Below, one piece after another: positions 9,019-14,925 of a stretch of DNA of 64,000 nt; position 1 is the first letter of the stretch, and each line of letters begins with the position of its first letter. Both the position numbers and the translations under genes were made by a program. The notes under the pieces were generated by a model. The model searched no databases and had not been told where the DNA came from. It was given only the letters and a program-made list of their open reading frames with translations. The stretch comes from a bacterium (GTDB lineage Bacteria; Cyanobacteriota; Vampirovibrionia; Gastranaerophilales; Gastranaerophilaceae): the NCBI GenBank assembly GCA_017396025.1, contig JAFQNF010000010.1:1-64000 (forward strand), given 5' to 3'.

Positions 9019-9339
9019 ATGTTAAACTCAGAAAAAAAAGTAACAATTGAATGGATTAACAAAAAAGACGAGAATAAAACAAACATGTCTAATCCATTAA
9101 GAAGCCACAATGATAAAAATAAATTATCAATCATGGTTTCTCAAATTTTAAGCGAAGAAATTCCTCAATTGAAAAACAATTCGTTATTACATGACTTAGT
9201 TCTATACTCTTTACTAGAGAAAATGAACACTGTACAAACGATAGAAAATGTTTTATCATATATAAAAGAAAGCGATGCAAAAACAGTGCAAGACGTATCT
9301 TTTAGAAATGGAGAAATTCGTATTAAATGTTCAACTTAA
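9019..9339 (+). CDS. Small hypothetical protein, first of a related overlapping pair
   Basis: The protein is 106 residues, Lys/Asn/Ser-rich at the N-terminus and helical later, with no known domain. I chose ATG 9019 because AAAGG lies 8 bases upstream. An ATG at 8995 is in frame, but its GGAG is only one base away. The C-terminal half (KLSIMVSQILSEEIPQLKN... then a Leu-rich helix) resembles the next gene product, suggesting an old tandem duplication. Its stop overlaps the next start by 13 bases, so the two are translationally coupled. The function is unknown. The pair sits just upstream of hsp20 but is separated from it by a strong hairpin. Confidence 0.75.
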   Translation: MLNSEKKVTIEWINKKDENKTNMSNPLRSHNDKNKLSIMVSQILSEEIPQLKNNSLLHDLVLYSLLEKMNTVQTIENVLSYIKESDAKTVQDVSFRNGEIRIKCST

Positions 9340-9635
9340 AACAATTTAAGCTTGTAAAGAACTTAAAAACAAAGCCTCAAACAGGATGGCTTAGTTTCTC
9401 TTCCTTGAGAAAAAACCAAACTAGAAACGAATTTCTTGATTCAGTAATTACTGATAACAAATTTGTTCAAGAAGATTTGAAGCTTAGAGCAATGGTTGAA
9501 GAAATGCTTCAAAAAGAATTTCCTGAACGAATTAAAGATAAAAAAAATTATGATTTCCTTGTCGATTCAGTTGTTAACAAGCTAAAACAAAAACAGCTTG
9601 GTAACGTAGCTCCATTAGAAGAAAATTTAAACTAA
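9327..9635 (+). CDS. Small hypothetical protein, second of a related overlapping pair
   Basis: This 102-residue basic protein has no recognised domain. Its middle part (LKLRAMVEEMLQKEFPERI, then a Val/Lys-rich helix) aligns loosely with the C-terminal half of the preceding product. Both share a Met-Val-x-x-x-Leu-x-x-Glu-[Ile/Phe]-Pro core. The start lies inside the end of the upstream gene (13-base overlap, different frame). A co-transcribed pair of related small proteins may form a heterodimer, but that is only an inference. Confidence 0.72.
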   Translation: MFNLKQFKLVKNLKTKPQTGWLSFSSLRKNQTRNEFLDSVITDNKFVQEDLKLRAMVEEMLQKEFPERIKDKKNYDFLVDSVVNKLKQKQLGNVAPLEENLN

Positions 9636-9654
9636 AATTAAACTATTGTCATAG

Positions 9655-9669
9655 ACAATGTGACATTGT
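9655..9669. promoter_or_regulatory. Palindromic operator-like site upstream of hsp20
   Basis: ACAATGT-G-ACATTGT is a perfect 7+7 inverted repeat around one base. The core GTGACATTGT occurs again at 9703-9712. A possible -35 (TTGATT, 9669-9674) abuts the palindrome. The site does not match CIRCE or other heat-shock operators I know. Confidence 0.45.
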
Positions 9670-9693
9670 TGATTAGTTTATTTTAATACAAGA

Positions 9694-9730
9694 ATATATC
9701 GAGTGACATTGTGTTACTCGATATATTTTT
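9694..9730 (+). terminator. Long hairpin between the small-gene pair and hsp20
   Basis: Arms ATATATCGAGT (9694-9704) and ACTCGATATAT (9716-9726) pair perfectly and extend inward to about 14 bp. Five T follow. The hairpin ends 5 bases before the hsp20 Shine-Dalgarno (AGGAGAG). It may terminate the upstream operon or act as a 5'-leader element controlling hsp20 translation. Confidence 0.6.
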
Positions 9731-9743
9731 ATAGGAGAGAAAA

Positions 9744-10205
9744 ATGAAATATCTAATTAGAAAACCAGACACATTTTTAAATACACTGAACGAAGATATA
9801 AATGCAATTTTACAAAAAAGTTTTGATAACATTTTCCCAGAATATATTTTCCACAAAGAACTAAATGGAATGGCAATGCCTGTCGACGTAAAAGAATACG
9901 ATGATAATTATTGTTTAAAAGTAGAACTTCCCGGAATAAACAAAGAAGATATTAATATCGATATTAATAAATCATACGTAAAGATAGAAGCAAAAAAAGA
10001 ATTTGAAAAAGAAGAAGAAGACAAAAAACACAAATACCACAAATCAGAATTTAGATATGGCAACTATTCAAGAACATTATATTTCCCGTATGAAATAGAT
10101 CCAAACACATCAACAGCAGAATTAAAAAAAGGAATTCTTGAAATCAAACTACCCAAAATACAACTTGAAAATAAAGAAACTAAAAAATTAGAAATTAAAG
10201 ACTAA
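9744..10205 (+). CDS. Small heat-shock protein, Hsp20/alpha-crystallin family
   Basis: This is an ATP-independent holdase that binds unfolding proteins as large oligomers in the cytoplasm. At 153 residues it has a short N-terminal arm, an alpha-crystallin domain beginning near residue 45 (MPVDVKEYDD, then LKVELPGINKEDI) and the diagnostic AELKKGILEIKLPK near the end. A Glu/Lys-rich loop with His residues sits in the middle. AGGAGAG supports the start. The leader carries a palindrome and a stable hairpin, so expression is probably controlled by temperature or stress. Three bases downstream the next gene begins, forming an operon with a small ACT-like protein and a flavoprotein. Confidence 0.95.
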   Translation: MKYLIRKPDTFLNTLNEDINAILQKSFDNIFPEYIFHKELNGMAMPVDVKEYDDNYCLKVELPGINKEDINIDINKSYVKIEAKKEFEKEEEDKKHKYHKSEFRYGNYSRTLYFPYEIDPNTSTAELKKGILEIKLPKIQLENKETKKLEIKD

Positions 10206-10208
10206 AAA

Positions 10209-10448
10209 ATGACTATCATATTAGGAATAAAACTACCTAATAAATTAAATAATGCAGTTGAATTTCAAAAAATACTTACTGATTTCAACTGCATTATAAA
10301 AATGCGAATAGGCATGAATAATTCCTCTATTTTTTGTTCATCATCAGGAATTATCCTTTTACAAATTGACGATAAGCCAGAGGCTGTAATGTTAGAAAAA
10401 ACATTACTTGAAATTAGCGAAATAGAAATACAAAGAATGGTTTTTTAA
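10209..10448 (+). CDS. Small ACT-like protein (TM1266/hydrogenase-regulator-like)
   Basis: The protein is 79 residues. The pattern of an initial beta strand (TIILGIKL), a helix, then FNCIIKMRIGMN, a second strand SGIILLQIDD, another helix and a final strand EIQRMVF resembles the ferredoxin-like fold of the TM1266 family, annotated as iron-only hydrogenase system regulators, and the C-terminal domain of NikR. The likeness is in pattern, not strong identity, and it could be another ACT-like protein. It is wedged between hsp20 (3-base gap) and the flavoprotein gene (1-base gap), so the three are almost certainly co-transcribed. Confidence 0.65.
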   Translation: MTIILGIKLPNKLNNAVEFQKILTDFNCIIKMRIGMNNSSIFCSSSGIILLQIDDKPEAVMLEKTLLEISEIEIQRMVF

Positions 10449-10449
10449 A

Positions 10450-11814
10450 ATGACAGAAAAAATTGTAATTATCGGCGGAGGAGCAGCTGGTCCAAAAACA
10501 GCGGCAAAACTCAGACGTGAAAATAAAAATTTCGAAATAGATTTATACACTCAAGAAGATATAATTTCATATTCTGCTTGTGGTTTACCATATTACATTG
10601 AAAACATAATACAAAGTAGTGAAACATTGATAATAAGAACCCCTGATGACTTTAAAAAACAAAATATTAATATACATTTAAAACAGAGATGTCTAAGTAT
10701 TAATACCGCAGAGCAAAATGTACTTATAGAAGACTTAATTTCCCAAAAGCAATACAAAGTAAGTTACGACATACTTGTTTTAGCAACTGGTGCAACACCA
10801 ATTATTCCAAACATAAAAGGAATAAATTTAAAAAATATTTTTCCACTTAGAACAATTCAAGATGGCATAAACATAAAAAACAAAATGCTGAACTCAAAAA
10901 AAGCTGTTCTACTAGGTGGAGGATACATTTCAATTGAAGTTATGGAGGCATTAGTACACAACAATATTCAAGTAACTTTAATAGAAAAAAATTCACAAAT
11001 TCTAAATATGTTCGACTCTGATTTTGCTCAGTTTATTACAGACTACATTATAGGAAAAAACCCTGGACAAGTAAGTATATTAACGAATGAAGAAATAATA
11101 GAATTTGTAGGAAATGAAAACAATGAGGTTATCAAAGTAATAACTTCTTCTGGGAAAATAATAGAAACCGACTTTGTAGTTTTAGGCACTGGCGTTCGTC
11201 CAAATACTGATTTTTTACAAGGAAGCAACATAAAACTTGGTGTAAATAACAGCATAAAGGTTGATAAAACAATGAAAACATCAAAATACAACATTTATGC
11301 TGCTGGCGATTGTTGCGAGAAATTCAACCTTGCAACTAACAAATACACTTGGGTTCCAATGGGGTCTACAGCAAACAAAGAAGGCAGATGTGCCGCTTTA
11401 AATATTGCAGGAAATAACTGTCTTTTTGATGGCATTTTAAACTCCACTATTACAAGATATTTTGATTTGACAATTTCTATAATAGGAATTAGTTATAAAG
11501 AAGCAATTGAACTTGGCTATCAACCAGAATTTGCAATAGTTACAAAAAAAGATAAAGCTGGATATATGCCTAATTCTGGCACATTGACATTAAAACTTAT
11601 TGCAGACAAAAATACACACACAATTATTGGCATTCAAGGAATTGGTGATGGAGACGTAAATCAAAGAATAAACACAGTAATTCCAGCAATAATTAGCAAA
11701 ACAAAACTAGAATCATTTATGGATTTAGATTTACCCTATGCCCCACCTTATTCTCCAGCAATAGACCCTGTCCTAAATGCAGCTCAGATTATTTATCATA
11801 AAATTTGTAGTTAA
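10450..11814 (+). CDS. CoA-disulfide reductase / NADH oxidase family flavoprotein
   Basis: A pyridine-nucleotide-disulfide oxidoreductase of 454 residues. It shows the FAD-binding VIIGGGAAGPKTA at the N-terminus, a single redox Cys in SYSACGLPYY (about residue 44), TGATPIIP, the NAD(P)H-binding AVLLGGGYISIE near residue 155, the second FAD motif YAAGDC near 280 and a C-terminal dimerisation domain. The single active Cys with CGLPYY is the mark of CoA-disulfide reductases and water- or peroxide-forming NADH oxidases; which reaction applies cannot be told from sequence. The context (hsp20 before it; peroxiredoxin, NifX-like and rubrerythrin genes after it) suggests redox stress protection. Confidence 0.88.
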   Translation: MTEKIVIIGGGAAGPKTAAKLRRENKNFEIDLYTQEDIISYSACGLPYYIENIIQSSETLIIRTPDDFKKQNINIHLKQRCLSINTAEQNVLIEDLISQKQYKVSYDILVLATGATPIIPNIKGINLKNIFPLRTIQDGINIKNKMLNSKKAVLLGGGYISIEVMEALVHNNIQVTLIEKNSQILNMFDSDFAQFITDYIIGKNPGQVSILTNEEIIEFVGNENNEVIKVITSSGKIIETDFVVLGTGVRPNTDFLQGSNIKLGVNNSIKVDKTMKTSKYNIYAAGDCCEKFNLATNKYTWVPMGSTANKEGRCAALNIAGNNCLFDGILNSTITRYFDLTISIIGISYKEAIELGYQPEFAIVTKKDKAGYMPNSGTLTLKLIADKNTHTIIGIQGIGDGDVNQRINTVIPAIISKTKLESFMDLDLPYAPPYSPAIDPVLNAAQIIYHKICS

Positions 11815-11817
11815 AAA

Positions 11818-11843
11818 AAATCCGAAGATTTCTCTTCGGATTT
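11818..11843. terminator. Bidirectional terminator between convergent genes
   Basis: The stem AAATCCGAAG / CTTCGGATTT has a 6-base loop, preceded by an A run and followed by T residues. It lies between the convergent flavoprotein and CtpA genes. Confidence 0.8.
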
Positions 11844-11847
11844 AAAA

Positions 11848-13074
11848 CTAATTATTTACAACTTTTTCATTTTGTATCATTTGAAGCATAATTTCCTGAG
11901 CTTTTTTCAGTTGTACATCATCTTTATCTTTTACATTTTGTTCTGTGAATTTAACTTCAATATCTGGAGCAATACCTTTCTTATTAATATCTGTTCCATT
12001 TGGTGTTAAATATTTTTGAATTGTAATATTCATGCCAGCCCCAAATGGCAATAAACTTTTAACTTCTTGAACCAAACCCTTACCAAATGTATTTTCTCCA
12101 ATTAAAATAGCTCTTTGGTTATCCTTTAAAGCACCAGATAAAATCTCGCTAGCAGAGGCACTTCCACCATTAATTAAAACAACAAGTGGCTGTGTTGAAA
12201 AATATTTTCTTGTTGAACGAGATGTATCTTTATACCCATCTCTATCGACAGTGCTTACAATAATTTCTCCATCTAAAAACAAATCTGCAATATATACAGC
12301 ATTATTTAAAAGCCCACCAGTATTTCCTCTAAGGTCAATGATAATGCCGTCTTTATCTTTATAATCAACCATCATCTTCTTAAAATCAGAAGAAACATTT
12401 CTTCCCATAAAAGAACTTAACCTTATATAGCCAATTTTTTCATCAAGCTTAAAATTTTCTGGAGTTTTTGAAGAAATCGATTTGATTTTTATTTCATCTC
12501 TAATAATTTTATAAATCTTGTTTTCTTGACCCTTACGTTTAATTAAAAGTTCTACAGTTGTACCTTTTTCACCTCTAATAGCATCAGCAGCCTTATCAAT
12601 AGACATATCTTTAGTTGAAACGCCATCAATAGAAAGTATTTCATCTTCTGCAAGCAATCCAGCTTTTTCGCCTGGAGTATCTTCAAGAGGAGAAATGATT
12701 AAAACTTTTCCATCTCTTGCACCTATTTGGACACCTATTCCATACAAAGATGCTTTAATTGCATTTTTTTCTTCTGTAAATTCAGAAGGAGTTAAAAATC
12801 TTGTATATCTATCATTCAAACTAGCAATCATAGTATTTATTGCAATATAAGAATCCTCTGGTGTTTTGATTTTATCGTCATATTTATGACGCCATCTTGA
12901 CCAATCCTGTCCATTATTTGTTTGATCAATATATTTTGCATTAACAAGCTTCCAGACCATATCATATAGTTCTGCGTCTGTTTGAGCTAATGCTGTATTA
13001 CTTCTACAACAAAAAACACCAACAATTAAAAGGGATAATGCTATCAATGCCGAGTTTCTAAAAAATTTTTTCAC
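11848..13074 (-). CDS. ctpA: C-terminal processing peptidase, S41 family, exported
   Basis: A serine protease that trims or degrades envelope proteins from their C-termini. The 408 residues comprise a signal peptide (about 1-30, Leu/Ile/Val-rich, ending near ALAQ), a PDZ domain (GIGVQIG, then EKAGLLAEDEILSIDG) and the S41 catalytic core. The nucleophile Ser lies in GGSASASEI and the general-base Lys in ENTFGKGLVQ. The region DLRGNTGGLLN is typical of CtpA. The start is GTG at 13074 with AAGGAGAG upstream. Organisation and motifs resemble cyanobacterial and other bacterial CtpA. The gene is alone in its transcription unit, convergent with the flavoprotein operon. Confidence 0.93.
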   Translation of the reverse strand: MKKFFRNSALIALSLLIVGVFCCRSNTALAQTDAELYDMVWKLVNAKYIDQTNNGQDWSRWRHKYDDKIKTPEDSYIAINTMIASLNDRYTRFLTPSEFTEEKNAIKASLYGIGVQIGARDGKVLIISPLEDTPGEKAGLLAEDEILSIDGVSTKDMSIDKAADAIRGEKGTTVELLIKRKGQENKIYKIIRDEIKIKSISSKTPENFKLDEKIGYIRLSSFMGRNVSSDFKKMMVDYKDKDGIIIDLRGNTGGLLNNAVYIADLFLDGEIIVSTVDRDGYKDTSRSTRKYFSTQPLVVLINGGSASASEILSGALKDNQRAILIGENTFGKGLVQEVKSLLPFGAGMNITIQKYLTPNGTDINKKGIAPDIEVKFTEQNVKDKDDVQLKKAQEIMLQMIQNEKVVNN

Positions 13075-13190
13075 AACTCTCTCCTTATTCTTTCTAATTA
13101 TAATATAAAATTTCGCTTTGTTGTATAAGACTTTTCATTAAAAATAAAGTTTCATTCATAAACAATTAGGGGATTATTATTTTACAAATA

Positions 13191-13205
13191 CGACATAAAA
13201 TGTCG
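13191..13205. promoter_or_regulatory. Palindrome over the peroxiredoxin leader
   Basis: CGACAT-AAA-ATGTCG is a perfect 6+6 inverted repeat ending 4 bases before the GGAGG of the peroxiredoxin gene. It could be an operator or a small mRNA hairpin affecting ribosome access. It does not match the PerR box. Confidence 0.4.
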
Positions 13206-13219
13206 AAAAAGGAGGTTTT

Positions 13220-13669
13220 ATGAATTATTTAAATATCGAACTAGAAGGAATTAACGAAAATGGAGAAAAAGCATCCTATATGCTAGTTGATTTTAAAGGA
13301 GAAAATATAATTTTATATTTTTATCCAGAAGACGATACCCCTGTTTGCACAAAAGAAGCACAAGATTTCAGAGATTCCTTAAATGAGTTAAAGAAATATG
13401 CAGAAATAATTGGGGTCAGCAAAAATATAATAGAAGAGCATATTGAATTTCAAAAGAATCATAAATTAAATTTTAAAATATTCTCAGATAATCAAAATAA
13501 ATTAAAAAATGCATTCAAAGAACACTTAACATCAAGCACAGATATTCATCGTTCAACATTTATTTTAGATGGAGACGGGGAAATAATAAAATCTTGGGAA
13601 AAAGTAGATGTAGATGAACATATTAAAGAAATTGTAGAATTCTTTAAAAGTAAAGAATTCAATTCTTGA
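13220..13669 (+). CDS. Bcp/PrxQ-type peroxiredoxin, apparently one-Cys
   Basis: It reduces hydrogen peroxide and organic hydroperoxides through a peroxidatic Cys. The motif FYPEDDTPVCTKEAQDF near residue 35 matches the Bcp/PrxQ active site (Thr-x-x-Cys). Where many Bcp proteins carry a resolving Cys five residues later, this one has Gln, so it must use an outside thiol or another route. The 149 residues span the thioredoxin fold, including RSTFILDGDGEI with the active-site Arg. AAAGGAGG lies 7 bases before the ATG. The following NifX-like gene starts 65 bases later behind its own promoter. With rubrerythrin it forms a peroxide-defence set. Confidence 0.92.
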   Translation: MNYLNIELEGINENGEKASYMLVDFKGENIILYFYPEDDTPVCTKEAQDFRDSLNELKKYAEIIGVSKNIIEEHIEFQKNHKLNFKIFSDNQNKLKNAFKEHLTSSTDIHRSTFILDGDGEIIKSWEKVDVDEHIKEIVEFFKSKEFNS

Positions 13670-13676
13670 TTTTGTA

Positions 13677-13706
13677 TTGACACTATCAAATCAATATCAT
13701 ATGATT
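13677..13706 (+). promoter_or_regulatory. Strong sigma70 promoter with palindrome over the -10 box
   Basis: TTGACA (13677-13682), a 17-base spacer and TATGAT (13700-13705) make a near-consensus promoter. The palindrome ATCATATGAT (13697-13706) lies exactly across the -10 element. Ribbon-helix-helix proteins often bind such short sites, so the RHH domain encoded just downstream may repress this promoter. Confidence 0.75.
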
Positions 13707-13734
13707 TTATTACAATAGGAAACAAAACTTATCA

Positions 13735-14346
13735 ATGAAAAATAGAAATAACAACTGGGGCGGCAAAAGAGAATGTGCGGGAAGAAAAAGAACCTGCTTA
13801 AAAAAAGTACCATTTAACCGCAGAATTGATGAGAAAATTCTAATAATACTAAAAGAATACGCAAAAAAATACAATTTAACAGAAACAGAAGCATTAGAAA
13901 GCGCAATATTATTACAAACAAATATAGATAAAAGAAGAGGAGGAAAAAATATGAAAATTGCAATTCCTACACTAGAAGGCAAATTATGTGCACATTTTGG
14001 GCACTGTGAATCATTCACATTTGTTGATGTAAATCCAGAAACAAATGAAATTTTAAATATTCTAAACACTGCCCCAGAAGAAGGTATTTCTTGCCAAAGT
14101 GCAGCTTGGATCGCAGCTCAAGGTGCAAATATAGTACTAGCTGGCGGTATGGGTGGAAGACCTCTTGCAACATTAGTTCAAAATGGTGTTGAAGTCGTAA
14201 CAGGATGCCCAGAGTTAGAAATCAATGAAATTGTGAAATTATATTTGACAAATACATTAGAAACAGGCGAAAATACATGTGGACATGATGAAAATCATAA
14301 ATGCGGTAATCATTCAGAAGGTCATCATTGTGGTCATCACCACTAG
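13735..14346 (+). CDS. Ribbon-helix-helix domain joined to NifX/NifB-type FeMo-cofactor domain
   Basis: The 203-residue frame has two parts. Residues 1-72 are basic, with WGGKRECAGRK then KVPFNRRIDEKILIIL, a pattern of RHH/CopG-type DNA-binding proteins. Residues 73-203 form a dinitrogenase iron-molybdenum cofactor domain (MKIAIPTLEGKLCAHFGHC, then GISCQSAAW, VLAGGMGGRPL, GVEVVTGCP) and a His/Cys-rich tail likely to bind metal. An excellent AGAGGAGG lies 7 bases before the internal in-frame ATG at 13951, so the metal domain is probably also made alone (131 residues). No nitrogenase genes are present. Stand-alone members of this family occur in many anaerobes. Rubrerythrin follows 12 bases later. 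Confidence 0.85.
   Translation: MKNRNNNWGGKRECAGRKRTCLKKVPFNRRIDEKILIILKEYAKKYNLTETEALESAILLQTNIDKRRGGKNMKIAIPTLEGKLCAHFGHCESFTFVDVNPETNEILNILNTAPEEGISCQSAAWIAAQGANIVLAGGMGGRPLATLVQNGVEVVTGCPELEINEIVKLYLTNTLETGENTCGHDENHKCGNHSEGHHCGHHH
13936..13953 (+). promoter_or_regulatory. Internal ribosome binding site and second start
   Basis: AGAGGAGG followed by AAAAAAT and ATG (13951) lies in frame inside the RHH-NifX gene, between the two domains. It is stronger than any signal in front of the first ATG (13735). Confidence 0.75.
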
Positions 14347-14358
14347 AAAGAGTTTATT

Positions 14359-14898
14359 ATGGATTTAAAAGGAACAAAAACAGAAAAAAATCTTATGGAA
14401 GCATTTGCTGGTGAGTCTCAAGCTCGCAACAAATACACTTATTATGCTTCTAAAGCAAAAAAAGATGGCTATGTTCAAATTAGCAAGATATTTGAAGAAA
14501 CAGCAAACAACGAAAAAGAACACGCAAAAATCTGGTTCAAATACTTACACGGCGGAACAATTGCGTCAACAATGGAAAACTTAGAAGATGCAGCAAACGG
14601 CGAAAATTATGAATGGACAGATATGTATGCAAGATTTGCAAAAGAAGCAAAAGAAGAAGGTTTTGACGAATTGGCTGTTTTATTTGAAGCTGTTGCAAAA
14701 ATAGAAAAACATCACGAAGAAAGATACAGAAAACTTTTGGCCGCAATTAAAGAAAAAACCGTTTTCGAAAAAGATAAAGATATCATTTGGGAATGTTCAA
14801 ACTGCGGACACCTTCACGTTGGACTTAAAGCTCCTGAATTATGCCCTGTTTGTAAACATCCGCAAGCATATTTCTTTGAAAAAGCAAATAACTATTAA
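14359..14898 (+). CDS. rbr: Rubrerythrin
   Basis: A diiron peroxidase that reduces hydrogen peroxide with electrons from rubredoxin or NADH systems in anaerobes. The 179 residues contain a four-helix ferritin-like domain with paired iron-ligand motifs ([11 protein letters not shown] with Glu, [10 protein letters not shown] with ExxH, and [10 protein letters not shown] with ExxH) and a C-terminal rubredoxin-like domain with two CxxC pairs (ECSNCGH and LCPVCKH). It is 12 bases downstream of the NifX-like gene and probably shares its promoter at 13677. A clear terminator follows. Confidence 0.96.
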   Translation: MDLKGTKTEKNLMEAFAGESQARNKYTYYASKAKKDGYVQISKIFEETANNEKEHAKIWFKYLHGGTIASTMENLEDAANGENYEWTDMYARFAKEAKEEGFDELAVLFEAVAKIEKHHEERYRKLLAAIKEKTVFEKDKDIIWECSNCGHLHVGLKAPELCPVCKHPQAYFFEKANNY

Positions 14899-14925
14899 AA
14901 AAAGGCCCTTATTCGGGCCTTTTTT
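14899..14925. terminator. Terminator after rubrerythrin
   Basis: The hairpin AAAGGCCC / GGGCCTTTT is flanked by A and T runs and works in both directions between convergent genes. Confidence 0.85.

Noticed and set aside
13075..13219. PerR box before the peroxiredoxin gene
   Set aside because: AT-rich stretches are present but none fits the PerR palindrome. The only clear inverted repeat is CGACAT-AAA-ATGTCG.
13951..14346. Nitrogen fixation function for the NifX-like domain
   Set aside because: No nif genes occur in the window, and stand-alone members of this domain family are common in non-fixing anaerobes.
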